Shown here in pieces: positions 9,838 to 17,838 of a stretch of 64,000 nt of DNA (position 1 is its first letter; each line of letters begins with the position of its first letter). The notes beneath the pieces are model-generated. The model was given only the letters and a program-made list of their open reading frames with translations. It was not told the DNA's origin and searched no databases. The position numbers and the translations under genes are program-made. The DNA is from Rathayibacter sp. SD072 (GTDB taxonomy: Bacteria > Actinomycetota > Actinomycetes > Actinomycetales > Microbacteriaceae), in assembly GCF_017355185.1 (NCBI RefSeq), contig NZ_JADILJ010000001.1, positions 161,342 through 225,341 of the forward strand, in the 5' to 3' direction.

Positions 9838-11162
9838 GCGATCGCCCGCAGAGCGAGCGCCTGGGACCAGGCCTCCTCGACGCTCGTGCCCGCGGTGGTC
9901 GCCACGGGGTACCAGCCCAGCGATGCCAGTGCAGCCGCCTCCTGCTCCGTGCCCCCGACGAGGAACGCGACGGCGGGTCGGGCGTGCGAGGCGAGCGAGG
10001 CGAGGGCGTCGAGGTCCTCCTCCTGCAGCCGCGTCAGCACGGCGAAGACGGGGCGCGCTCCCCCGGCCTCGCGCATCTCGGCCGTGATGCGCGGGACGGC
10101 GTCGCCGGAGTCGGGCGCCGGTGCCAGCTCGGCGAGTCTCAGGAGCACGTCGTGCGCGACCTCGCGCTCGTCCTCGGAGTGCTCGATGCCGGGACCGGCG
10201 CCGGTCTCGACGAGGTGGGTCTCGAAACCGCGATCGAGCAGGTGCACGGCGATCGACGCCGTCATGGAGACCGCCCACTCGAGCCGGTCGTCCCCGCCGC
10301 GCGCGCCCGCCCGTCCGGTGGCGCCGAGCACCCGGCTCGCCCGCGACTCCAGCAGGATCCACGCGTGCGGATCCGTGTTCTGCTCGTCCTGGCGCACCAT
10401 CAGCTCGCCCGAGCGCGCACTGGCACGCCAGTGGACACGGCGCATCGCGTCGCCCGGCCGGTAGTCGCGCGGGATCACGTCGTCGGTGCCGGAGCCCGCC
10501 GTCGCATGGGCGACGGGACTGGATCCGCCGGCGCCGAACGCGTCGAGCACGTCGCTCTCGAGCGGCACGGCGCGCGGAGTGACGACGAACGGCTGCGCCG
10601 ACCCGACGACGCTCTCGCGCAGCGCCATCCCGAGCGCCTCGCTCCGCACGAGCCGGAGCGGGCCGAGCCGGTGGATGCCGCGTCGCCCGGCGGGCAGGCG
10701 GTAGCGGGCCCGCACCCGGCTCGTCCGCTGACCCGCACCGGCGATCGGAGGGACGCCGAAGCCTCCCCGCGCGGCGGCGCTGTCCGAGGAGGCGCCGTGC
10801 TCGAGGCGGGTCAGCCTGTCCTCGGCGCGGGCGGGCGAGCGCAGCGGCGCGCCCCGGTTCTCGATCACGACGTCGACGTCGACGACGTCGCCGACCGCCA
10901 CGACGCGCGGGGCGAAGCGGCGCTGGACCTGGAGCCGCGGTGTCTTCAGGGCCAGGGAGAGGACCGCTCCGAACGGCAGCCCGAGCAGCACGAGGCCGAG
11001 GAAGAGGAGCTCGCGGAACTCGACCAGCGGTGCCGCGACGATCGCCGCGGTGCCCAGCACCGCGAAGGTCCACCCGCGCAGGGTCAGCGCGACGCCGCCG
11101 AGCGCGGGGAGGGAGCCGATCCGCGAGGAGGGGCCGTCCTGGCCGCGCCGCTCAGTCGCCAC
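9834..11162 (-). CDS. DUF58 domain protein
   Basis: A 442-aa protein with two N-terminal transmembrane helices (about residues 28-75) and a DUF58 (vWA-related) region. The hallmark segment YRPGDAMRRVHWRASARSG is present near the middle. In other bacteria such proteins partner MoxR AAA+ ATPases in metal-dependent chaperone-like complexes. The GTG start overlaps the moxR stop by 11 bp and its own stop overlaps the transglutaminase ATG by 4 bp, so the three genes are translationally coupled. No specific function can be read from the sequence. Confidence 0.88.
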   Translation of the reverse strand: MATERRGQDGPSSRIGSLPALGGVALTLRGWTFAVLGTAAIVAAPLVEFRELLFLGLVLLGLPFGAVLSLALKTPRLQVQRRFAPRVVAVGDVVDVDVVIENRGAPLRSPARAEDRLTRLEHGASSDSAAARGGFGVPPIAGAGQRTSRVRARYRLPAGRRGIHRLGPLRLVRSEALGMALRESVVGSAQPFVVTPRAVPLESDVLDAFGAGGSSPVAHATAGSGTDDVIPRDYRPGDAMRRVHWRASARSGELMVRQDEQNTDPHAWILLESRASRVLGATGRAGARGGDDRLEWAVSMTASIAVHLLDRGFETHLVETGAGPGIEHSEDEREVAHDVLLRLAELAPAPDSGDAVPRITAEMREAGGARPVFAVLTRLQEEDLDALASLASHARPAVAFLVGGTEQEAAALASLGWYPVATTAGTSVEEAWSQALALRAIA

Positions 11163-12192
11163 GGCCGCTGAAGGGCACCGGTGTCGACGCCAGGATCCGC
11201 TGGACGATCTCGGTGACCGAGTGGGAGGCGCTCGTCCCCGAGCGACCCGGCAGGCGCGTCGCCGGGAGCAGCCGGTGCCCGAGCACGGGGACGGCGAGGG
11301 CGTCGATGTCGTCCGGGACCACGAAGTCGCGATCGCTGATGGCGGCCAGCGCCTTCGCGGCGGCGATCAGCTGGAGGGTGGCGCGCGGGCTCCCGCCCAG
11401 CCGCAGCTCGGGGTCGATGCGGGTGGCCTGCATGATCGCGACCACGTACTCCTGCACGGGCGGCGCGACGTAGACCGTCTGGACGTAGTCGATCATCCGC
11501 TCGAGCTCGTCGCGGCTGATCACCGCGCGCAGGGCATCGAGCGGGCTCGCGGCGTCGCGCGTGCGGATCATCTCGAGCTCGGCCCGCTCGTCCGGGTAGC
11601 CGAGCGACAGCCGCGCCATGAAGCGGTCGCGCTGCGCCTCCGGGAGGCTGTAGGTGCCCTCCATCTCGACCGGGTTCTGCGTCGCGACGACGGCGAACGG
11701 GCGCGGCAGCAGGTGGGTGATGCCGTCGACCGAGACCTGGCGCTCCTCCATGCACTCCAGCAGCGCGGACTGCGTCTTGGGCGAGGCGCGGTTGATCTCG
11801 TCGCCGATGAGGATGTTCGCGAAGACCGGTCCGGGCTTGAACTCGAAGTCCCGCGTCGCCTGGTTGTAGACCGAGACGCCGGTGACGTCCGAGGGGAGCA
11901 GATCGGGGGTGAACTGGATGCGCGCCACGCTGCCCCCGACGGACGCGGCGAGCGACTTGGCGAGGACCGTCTTGCCGGTGCCCGGCACGTCCTCCATCAG
12001 CAGGTGGCCGCCGGCGAGGAAGACGGTCAGCGCCATCGACACCTCGGCGTCCTTGCCGTCGATGACGCTGGTGAGATTCCGGAGGATCGCACGGCAGTGG
12101 GCGGTGAACTCCTCGCGCGACATCGGCGTCGCTGCCGCGCTCGGACCGGCAGGAGCGCCGACAGCGGCGAGGGTGTCATCGAGGGACGTCAT
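11152..12192 (-). CDS. MoxR-family AAA+ ATPase
   Basis: A 346-aa AAA+ ATPase. Walker A is GTGKT at residues 71-75, Walker B includes D131-E132 in ILIGDEINRAS, and sensor 1 is in VVATQNPVEMEGTY; all are typical of the MoxR subfamily. It probably acts with the downstream DUF58 protein as a chaperone or metal-insertion motor for envelope or transglutaminase targets (inference from operon structure). The ATG at 12192 is chosen for its gagga ribosome-binding site. Upstream in-frame codons overlap the divergent rsmD region. Confidence 0.93.
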   Translation of the reverse strand: MTSLDDTLAAVGAPAGPSAAATPMSREEFTAHCRAILRNLTSVIDGKDAEVSMALTVFLAGGHLLMEDVPGTGKTVLAKSLAASVGGSVARIQFTPDLLPSDVTGVSVYNQATRDFEFKPGPVFANILIGDEINRASPKTQSALLECMEERQVSVDGITHLLPRPFAVVATQNPVEMEGTYSLPEAQRDRFMARLSLGYPDERAELEMIRTRDAASPLDALRAVISRDELERMIDYVQTVYVAPPVQEYVVAIMQATRIDPELRLGGSPRATLQLIAAAKALAAISDRDFVVPDDIDALAVPVLGHRLLPATRLPGRSGTSASHSVTEIVQRILASTPVPFSGRGD

Positions 12193-12267
12193 GATCCTCG
12201 ATTCTCTCAGTCTCGAACGGGCGACGGGCGGTCGGTCCGAGCGGTCTCCCAGCCAGGAGCCGCCGCC

Positions 12268-12273
12268 TATGCT
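12268..12273 (+). promoter_or_regulatory. Leaderless -10 element of rsmD
   Basis: TATGCT, 7 nt upstream of the GTG at 12281. The element overlaps an in-frame ATG at 12269, which argues that the GTG and not that ATG is the start. Confidence 0.5.
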
Positions 12274-12280
12274 CGGAACG

Positions 12281-12865
12281 GTGACCAGGATCATCTCCGG
12301 ATTCGCCGGATCGCTCACCCTGAAGGTCCCGCGCGCGGGCACCCGTCCCACCAGCGACCGCGTCCGCGAGGCCGTCTTCTCGGCGCTCGAGGCCCGCGAT
12401 GCACTCGACGGAGCGACCGTCCTCGACCTCTACGCCGGCTCCGGCGCGCTCGGCCTCGAGTCGGCCAGCCGCGGCGCCTCCTACGTCGTGCTGGTCGAGC
12501 GGGACGCGTCGTCCGCCCGCGTCATCGACGGCAACGCCCGCGCCCTCGCTGCCGCGGCGACCGCCAATCGGCTGCCGAAGCCGCGGATCGAGGTGGTGAC
12601 GTCGTCGGTCCGCTCGTTCCTCGACCGCTCGGCCGGACTCCTCGTCGACACGGTGCTCGTCGATCCGCCGTACGACCTGAGCGAGGACGATCTGGCCGCC
12701 GACCTCCGAGCAGTGCTGCCGCTGCTGCGCGAGGACGCCGTCGTGGTCGTCGAGCGCAGCACCCGCAGCCCGGAGCCCGCCTGGCCGGACGGTCTCGAGC
12801 GCGAGCGCCGGAAGGACTACGGCGACACGGCCGTCTGGTACGCCTCCCGGCCCGACGCCGACTGA
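12281..12865 (+). CDS. rsmD: 16S rRNA (guanine(966)-N2)-methyltransferase
   Basis: A 194-aa Rossmann-fold methyltransferase that uses S-adenosylmethionine to methylate G966 of 16S rRNA. The N-terminal TRIISGFAGS start is typical. SAM-binding motif I is LDLYAGSGALGLE (48-60) and the catalytic DPPY is at 128-131. GTG 12281 is preferred over the in-frame ATG 12269 because family members begin with (M)TRII and because the -10 hexamer covers the ATG. It converges on thiL with 4 bp between the stops. Confidence 0.94.
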   Translation: MTRIISGFAGSLTLKVPRAGTRPTSDRVREAVFSALEARDALDGATVLDLYAGSGALGLESASRGASYVVLVERDASSARVIDGNARALAAAATANRLPKPRIEVVTSSVRSFLDRSAGLLVDTVLVDPPYDLSEDDLAADLRAVLPLLREDAVVVVERSTRSPEPAWPDGLERERRKDYGDTAVWYASRPDAD

Positions 12866-12869
12866 GCGC

Positions 12870-13916
12870 TCAGCCCGACGCGCCGTCCCAGCCCGCGTAG
12901 GGGTCCCAGCCTCCCCGGTCCTCCAGCGGCACCCCGCCCAGCCGGACCTCGGGCGCGCCCTCGCGCACCCGTCCCAGCGGAGTGAAGCCGGCCGGCAGCG
13001 CCACGTCCGGCGGGAAGCACGCGAGCATCGCGTGGTCCTCTCCCCCGCCCAGGACGAGTGCCCGGGCCAGTGCCGGGTCCACGCCGTCGACCACGTCGAG
13101 CGCGGCGGCGTGAGCGTCGACCGCGGACGGGTCCAGGTCGAGGACGACTCCGCTCGCGCGCGCCATCCTCCGGGCGTCCAACACCACGCCGTCCGAGACG
13201 TCCATCATCGCCGTGGCCGATCCTCCTGCGGCGATCCCTGCTGCGAGGGGGGACGTCGGCCGCAGCTGGGCGTCGAGCAGTCGCGGGTGCCGCTCCCGGA
13301 GGAGGCGGGCCGGCCGGACCGAGGGCGCCCCGTCCTCCTGCGCGCGCTCGAAGAGGAGGCGCAGCGCGAGCCCCGCCTCCCCGAGCGCACCGGCCACGGC
13401 GAGGACGTCGCCCGGGCGCGCTCCGCTGCGCAGCACCGGTGCCCGCCCGTCGAGTGACCCGAAGGCGGTGATCGCGAGCGTCAGCGTCGCGGAGGCGGAG
13501 AGGTCGCCTCCGACCACCGCGCAGCCCGGCGCCATCGCCGCGCAGCCGGCGGCGAGGCCATCGGCGATGCCCTCCAGCACGTCGACGCCGAGGTCCTGCG
13601 GGGCCGCGATCGCCACGACGAGCGCCGTCGGCCGCGCGCCCATGGCCGCGACGTCCGAGAGGTTCGACGCCGCCGCCTTCCAGCCCAGATCGAACGGCGT
13701 CGACCAGGCGAGCCGGAAGTCCGGACCGTGCACCATCATGTCGGTCGTCACCACGAAGCGGCCGTCCGGTGCGCGGAGCACCGCGCAGTCGTCGCCCGGG
13801 CCGACCAGCGTCTCGGAGCCGCCGTCCGGCGCGCCCGCCGCCAGCCGGGAGAGGACCCTCGCGAGCACCTCCCCCTCGCTCAGCTCAGCCAGGGTGGGAC
13901 TCTGATCCGGTGCCAT
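12870..13916 (-). CDS. thiL: Thiamine-monophosphate kinase
   Basis: A 348-aa member of the AIR synthase/PurM-like fold that phosphorylates thiamine monophosphate to the active cofactor TPP. The N-terminal GPGDDCAVL motif binds metal and ATP, NLSDVAAMGARP follows, and MMDVSDGVVLDARR lies in the C-terminal half. It completes the pathway whose other enzymes (thiM, thiE, thiD-tenA) lie at 45-48 kb under a TPP riboswitch. Its own start shows no riboswitch: the ATG lies 7 nt from a TAGCGT -10 element shared back-to-back with the divergent DUF3515 gene. Confidence 0.95.
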   Translation of the reverse strand: MAPDQSPTLAELSEGEVLARVLSRLAAGAPDGGSETLVGPGDDCAVLRAPDGRFVVTTDMMVHGPDFRLAWSTPFDLGWKAAASNLSDVAAMGARPTALVVAIAAPQDLGVDVLEGIADGLAAGCAAMAPGCAVVGGDLSASATLTLAITAFGSLDGRAPVLRSGARPGDVLAVAGALGEAGLALRLLFERAQEDGAPSVRPARLLRERHPRLLDAQLRPTSPLAAGIAAGGSATAMMDVSDGVVLDARRMARASGVVLDLDPSAVDAHAAALDVVDGVDPALARALVLGGGEDHAMLACFPPDVALPAGFTPLGRVREGAPEVRLGGVPLEDRGGWDPYAGWDGASG

Positions 13917-13923
13917 GGTTCAC

Positions 13924-13933
13924 ACGCTAGCCT
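13924..13933. promoter_or_regulatory. Overlapping divergent -10 elements (thiL / DUF3515 gene)
   Basis: The 10-bp segment ACGCTAGCCT holds TAGCCT on the plus strand (13928-13933, 8 nt before the DUF3515 gene ATG) and TAGCGT on the minus strand (13924-13929, 7 nt before the thiL ATG). The two hexamers share the central TA. Only 25 bp separate the two start codons, so both mRNAs would be essentially leaderless. Confidence 0.55.
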
Positions 13934-13941
13934 GGCTCGCG

Positions 13942-14445
13942 ATGTCCCTCCGCCGCCTCGCCAGCCCCCTCGCAGCCCTCTCCACCGTGCTCCTGCTCGC
14001 CGGCTGCTCCGCCCCGGTCGCGCTCGAGCCGGCCGATGACGCGACGAGCGCCGACTGCGCCGAGGTCTCGGTGCGGCTGCCCGACGTGGTCGCCGACCAG
14101 CCCGAGCGCGAGACGAACGCGCAGGGCACGGGCGCCTGGGGCACGCCCGCCGCGGTCATCCTGCACTGCGGAGTCGCGGTGCCCGGGCCGACGACGGACC
14201 TCTGCGTCTCGGTCAGCGGTGTGGACTGGATCATCGACGAGAGCCGCGCGGACGAGGACGTCTACACGCTGACCACCTACGGTCGCGATCCGGCCGTCGA
14301 GATCACCGTCGACCAGGACCGCGCCTCCGGCACCTCGGCCGTGGTCGATCTCGCCGACGCCGTCTCGTATTTGCCGAAGGTCGGGGAGTGCACGAACGTC
14401 TCCGAGACCGACACGCTCGATCCGAGCGGCACGCCGACGGGCTGA
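13942..14445 (+). CDS. DUF3515 family lipoprotein
   Basis: A 167-aa secreted protein with a lipobox LLAGC (Cys22 lipidated) after an Arg-containing n-region and hydrophobic core. It is therefore predicted to be anchored to the outer face of the membrane. Cysteines in the mature part (SADC, LHC, TDLC, GEC) could form disulfides. It resembles the DUF3515 family, which commonly sits beside thiL and ddl in Microbacteriaceae; its function is unknown. ATG 13942 gives a standard signal peptide, whereas the in-frame start at 13915 would add an unlikely extension overlapping the thiL start. Confidence 0.82.
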   Translation: MSLRRLASPLAALSTVLLLAGCSAPVALEPADDATSADCAEVSVRLPDVVADQPERETNAQGTGAWGTPAAVILHCGVAVPGPTTDLCVSVSGVDWIIDESRADEDVYTLTTYGRDPAVEITVDQDRASGTSAVVDLADAVSYLPKVGECTNVSETDTLDPSGTPTG

Positions 14446-14520
14446 GCCCGACCGGCAGAGCTCGGATCGGCTGAGCGCCGACCGCACGAGCGTGGATCAG
14501 CAGCTCTCGGGGGCCGAAGT

Positions 14521-14889
14521 CTAGAGGCCGAGCGCGGTCCGCACCGTCCGCAGCGCCTCGTCCGGGGCGACTCCGAGCGCCCGGATGCGCGCCGCGAACG
14601 CGACCGCGGCGAGCTGCGCCTCGTGCTCAGCGCCCTCGATTCCCCCTGCGACGACCGTGCCCGCGCGACCGCGCGTCTCGACCACTCCCGCCGCCTCGAG
14701 CTCCTTGTAGGCGCGCGCGACCGTGCCGGGAGCGGTGCCGAGCGCCTCGGCGAGGGCGCGCACGGGCGGCAGGCGCGAGCCCACCAGCAGCTCCCCCGCC
14801 GCGATGCGCTCCGCGATCCCGTCGCGGATCTGCTCGAACGGCGCCCGTGCGCCCGGCTCGATCCGCAGCCCGAGGGCCGCGTCGCTCAC
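14521..14889 (-). CDS. GntR-family transcriptional regulator (short, YtrA-like)
   Basis: A 122-aa protein with an N-terminal winged helix: APFEQIRDGIAERIAAGEL, then GSRLPPVRALAEALG and TVARAYKELEAAGVVETRGR, the classical GntR helix-turn-helix and wing. Only about 40 residues follow, too few for an FadR or UTRA effector domain, so it belongs to the short YtrA type that often controls ABC transporters or envelope genes. The GTG overlaps the ddl stop by 4 bp, so it is coupled to D-Ala-D-Ala ligase. An ABC exporter lies 3 kb upstream on the same strand; a regulatory link is only a guess. Confidence 0.88.
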   Translation of the reverse strand: MSDAALGLRIEPGARAPFEQIRDGIAERIAAGELLVGSRLPPVRALAEALGTAPGTVARAYKELEAAGVVETRGRAGTVVAGGIEGAEHEAQLAAVAFAARIRALGVAPDEALRTVRTALGL

Positions 14890-15992
14890 GCGACCGCGAC
14901 CGGACGGCGCTCGAGCGCGAGCTCGATCAGCTCGCTGATGAGGTCGGGGTAGTCGACACCGCTCGCGCCCCACATCCGCGGGAACATCGAGATCGGGGTG
15001 AAGCCCGGCATCGTGTTGATCTCGTTGACGACGAACCCGTCGGCGGTGAGGAAGAAGTCGACCCGCGCGAGGCCCTCGGCACCGATGGCGTCGAAGCCGC
15101 GCACCGCCAGCTCGCGCATCTCGTCGAGCTCGGCGTCGGTGAGGTCCGCCGGGCAGACGAGCTCGATGCCCGCGGCGCCCAGGTACTTCGCCTCGAAGTC
15201 GTAGAAGCCGCGGCCCGAGACCACGATCTCGCCCGCGACGGAGGAGCGCGCCGGCTCGCCGCGGCGACCCCCGAGCACGCCGATCTCGACCTCGCGGCCG
15301 ACGATCGCGGACTCGACCAGCACCCGGTCGTCGTGCGAGAAGGCCTCGTCGAGTGCCGCGGCGAGCTGGGAGCGCGCCTCGATCTTGCTCACGCCCACGC
15401 TCGAGCCCGCCCGCGCGGGCTTCACGAACGCCGGGAGGCCCAGCTCGTCCAGCGCCGCCTCCGCGTCGCCGGGTGCGCTGCGCCACTGGGCCTCGGCCAC
15501 GGTGTACCAGGGCGCAACGGCGATGCCGGCGGCCCGCAGCACCGTCTTGGTGAAGTGCTTGTCCATGCCGAGGGCGGAGGCGAGCACGCCCGAGCCCACG
15601 TAGGGCAGGCCCACGAGCTCGAGGAGCCCCTGGACCGTGCCGTCCTCGCCCCACGGTCCGTGCAGGATCGGGAACACGACGTCGACGTCGCCGAGCGACT
15701 CGACGGTGCCGTCGGCCCGGGTGACGGTCAGCTCGCGCGAGAGCGCCGACTCCGGCCAGTGCACGCGGCTGCCGTCGTCCTGCACCTGCGGCAGGGCAGC
15801 GGCGTCGAGCGCGAACTTCCCGGGGCGGTCCTCCTCGAGCACGAACGCGCCGTCGGAGGTGATCCCCACCGGGATCACCTCGAAGCGGTCACGGTCGATC
15901 GCCGTCAGCACCCCTGCCGCCGTGGCGCAGCTGATCGAGTGCTCGCTGGAGCGCCCCCCGAACAGAACGGCTACGCGGAGCTTGCTGGTCAT
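14886..15992 (-). CDS. ddl: D-alanine--D-alanine ligase
   Basis: A 368-aa ATP-grasp enzyme that makes the D-Ala-D-Ala dipeptide for peptidoglycan. Seen are the N-terminal VAVLFGGRSSEHSIS, the ILHGPWGEDGT substrate loop and the C-terminal NEINTMPGFTPISM with metal-binding Glu and Asn. The C-terminal LVCPADLTDAE region is standard for actinobacterial Ddl. ATG 15992 is chosen for the gagagg ribosome-binding site; another in-frame start exists at 16007. The first 104 bp overlap the 3' end of gpsA in another frame. Confidence 0.95.
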   Translation of the reverse strand: MTSKLRVAVLFGGRSSEHSISCATAAGVLTAIDRDRFEVIPVGITSDGAFVLEEDRPGKFALDAAALPQVQDDGSRVHWPESALSRELTVTRADGTVESLGDVDVVFPILHGPWGEDGTVQGLLELVGLPYVGSGVLASALGMDKHFTKTVLRAAGIAVAPWYTVAEAQWRSAPGDAEAALDELGLPAFVKPARAGSSVGVSKIEARSQLAAALDEAFSHDDRVLVESAIVGREVEIGVLGGRRGEPARSSVAGEIVVSGRGFYDFEAKYLGAAGIELVCPADLTDAELDEMRELAVRGFDAIGAEGLARVDFFLTADGFVVNEINTMPGFTPISMFPRMWGASGVDYPDLISELIELALERRPVAVA

Positions 15993-17004
15993 CGAGGTTC
16001 CTCTCACCCTGTGGCTCGTCCGAATCCGTGGTCAGGTGCGGCGCGATGTCCTTCGGGTCGAGAGTACCGGCGAGCACCTGCGACACCTGCTGGACGATGG
16101 GCATGTCGACTCCTCGGGCCCGCGCCAGCTCGAGGACGGGCGCGACGGAGGCGAGCCCCTCGGCCGTCTGCTGCATCGACTTGACGACGTCGGTGAAGCT
16201 GTAGCCCTGGCCCAGCAGCCGCCCGGCCGTGTTGTTCCGCGAGAGCGACGAGCTCGACGTGGCGATGAGATCGCCCAGGCCCGCGAGCCCGGACATCGTC
16301 TCGGGGCGGGCCCCGTAGGCGACCGCGAAGTCGGTCATCTCGGCGAGACCGCGCGTGATGATCGACGCCTTCGTGTTCTCGCCGTAGCCCACTCCGTCGA
16401 CGATGCCGATCGCGACCGCGATCAGGTTCTTCAGCACTCCGCCGAACTCCGTGCCGATCACATCGGTGTTGACGTAGGAGCGGAAATAGCGGTTGGTGGC
16501 CGCGAGGGCCACCTCCTGCGCGGTGACCAGGCTCTCGGAGGCGATGACGGCCGCCGTGGGCTGCTCCTTCGCGATCTCGAGAGCGAGGTTGGGTCCGGAG
16601 GCGACCGCGATGCGGCTCGGATCGATCGGCAGCATCTGCGCGATCACCTCGCTCATCCGCTGACCCGTGCCCTTCTCCACGCCCTTCATCAGGCTGACCA
16701 GGATCGTGCGCTCGGTCAGGTGCGGCGTGATCGCCTCGAGGTTCCCGCGGAGCGACTGGGACGGGATCGAGAGGTACACGTGGTCCGCCCCCTCCAGAGC
16801 CTCCTCGATGCGCGGAGTGGCGCGGATGTTGCGCGGCAGGTTGATGCCCGGGAGGTAGTCGCTGTTGCGCTTGGCCTCGGTGATCTCGCGCGCCAGCTCG
16901 CTCCGGCGCGCCCACATGACGACGTCCGAGCCGCCGTCGGCGAGGATCTTCGCGAAGGTCGTCCCCCAGCTGCCGGCTCCCAGGACCGCGACCCGACGGG
17001 CCAC
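15889..17004 (-). CDS. gpsA: Glycerol-3-phosphate dehydrogenase [NAD(P)+]
   Basis: A cytoplasmic enzyme reducing dihydroxyacetone phosphate to sn-glycerol-3-phosphate for phospholipid synthesis. The Rossmann motif is VAVLGAGSWGTTFAKIL near the N-terminus; FGGVLKNLIAVAIGI contains the active-site lysine, and NTKASIITRGLAEM is also conserved. With GTG 17004 the protein has 371 aa, about 35 longer than usual because of an unconserved Arg/Gln-rich tail (NLDDQQAPRSRSVRG onward) that overlaps ddl by 104 bp. A TTG at 17040 is an alternative start that would overlap plsC. Operon: plsC-gpsA-ddl. Confidence 0.93.
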   Translation of the reverse strand: MARRVAVLGAGSWGTTFAKILADGGSDVVMWARRSELAREITEAKRNSDYLPGINLPRNIRATPRIEEALEGADHVYLSIPSQSLRGNLEAITPHLTERTILVSLMKGVEKGTGQRMSEVIAQMLPIDPSRIAVASGPNLALEIAKEQPTAAVIASESLVTAQEVALAATNRYFRSYVNTDVIGTEFGGVLKNLIAVAIGIVDGVGYGENTKASIITRGLAEMTDFAVAYGARPETMSGLAGLGDLIATSSSSLSRNNTAGRLLGQGYSFTDVVKSMQQTAEGLASVAPVLELARARGVDMPIVQQVSQVLAGTLDPKDIAPHLTTDSDEPQGERNLDDQQAPRSRSVRGALQRALDQLRHGGRGADGDRP

Positions 17005-17023
17005 CGGGATCGGTGCGGATCTC

Positions 17024-17767
17024 CTACTGCTGGGAGTCAAAGCGTCCCGTCCCCTTCTGGTTGTGCTCGGACGGGTTCCAGCGGGTCGCCGGAGCGCTCT
17101 CGCCGCGCAGCTCCTCGAGCAGCGCCGTGATCGCGGCCATGACGACCGCAGAGGCCTCGTTGAGCGTCGCGGAGTCGAGGCTGCGCCCGCGGAACGCGGA
17201 GAGGTCGACCGGATCGCCGATCAGCACGTCGACGCGCTTGCGGCGGAAGAGGGTGATCTTCTTGGAGTAGCGCCCCATCAGCTGCTGGGTGCCCCAGTGC
17301 GCCGCGGGGATCACGGGGAGGTCGTACTGCAGGGCCATCCGGACGGCTCCGGTCTTGCCCCGCATGGGCCAGAGGTCCGGGTCGCGGGTGAGGGTGCCCT
17401 CGGGGTAGATGATCACCGAGCGCTGCTCGTCGACGAGCGCCTTCGCGGCCTTCAAGGGCTCGCTGCCGCGCACCGATCCCGCGCGCTCGACCGGGATCTG
17501 ACCCGAGGCGCGCAGGATCGCTCCGACGACCGGGACCGTGAAGAGGGACGCCTTGGCGAGGAACCGCGGAGCGCGACCGCCCTTCCAGAGGGTCCAGCCC
17601 GTGATGATCGGGTCGATCTCGCTGTAGTGGTTCGGCGCGAAGACGAACGCGCCGGTCGAGGGGATCTTGTGGGCGTCGCGGATCCGCAGATCGACCGAGG
17701 CGGTCATCACGGGGATCACCGCGGCCGCGAGGAACCAGAAGATGGACGGACGACTGCGTTCAGACAC
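17024..17767 (-). CDS. plsC: 1-acyl-sn-glycerol-3-phosphate acyltransferase
   Basis: A 247-aa membrane-associated acyltransferase forming phosphatidic acid. The catalytic HX4D motif is in APNHYSEIDPI and the glycerol-phosphate-binding motif in IIYPEGTLTRD. One N-terminal hydrophobic segment (IFWFLAAAVIPVM) likely anchors it. It starts at GTG 17767 with GAGGAT 6 nt upstream, a possible weak -10. Its stop lies 20 bp before the preferred gpsA start, which supplies the substrate glycerol-3-phosphate. Confidence 0.94.
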   Translation of the reverse strand: MSERSRPSIFWFLAAAVIPVMTASVDLRIRDAHKIPSTGAFVFAPNHYSEIDPIITGWTLWKGGRAPRFLAKASLFTVPVVGAILRASGQIPVERAGSVRGSEPLKAAKALVDEQRSVIIYPEGTLTRDPDLWPMRGKTGAVRMALQYDLPVIPAAHWGTQQLMGRYSKKITLFRRKRVDVLIGDPVDLSAFRGRSLDSATLNEASAVVMAAITALLEELRGESAPATRWNPSEHNQKGTGRFDSQQ

Positions 17768-17838
17768 CCGCCCATCCTCTCATCGAGGCCCGCCGGAGGC
17801 GTCCGGCCACGCCCGCCCGACGAGGGACCGATCGCCCC

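Noticed and set aside
12269..12280. ATG at 12269 as the rsmD start
   Set aside because: It lies inside the TATGCT -10 element and adds residues not typical of RsmD.
11050..12900. 616-codon plus-strand ORF over moxR and rsmD
   Set aside because: Antisense to moxR and out of frame with rsmD; no recognisable domain.
14457..14510. Inverted repeat agagct/agctct between the DUF3515 and GntR genes
   Set aside because: Only a 6-bp stem with a long loop; too weak to call a terminator.
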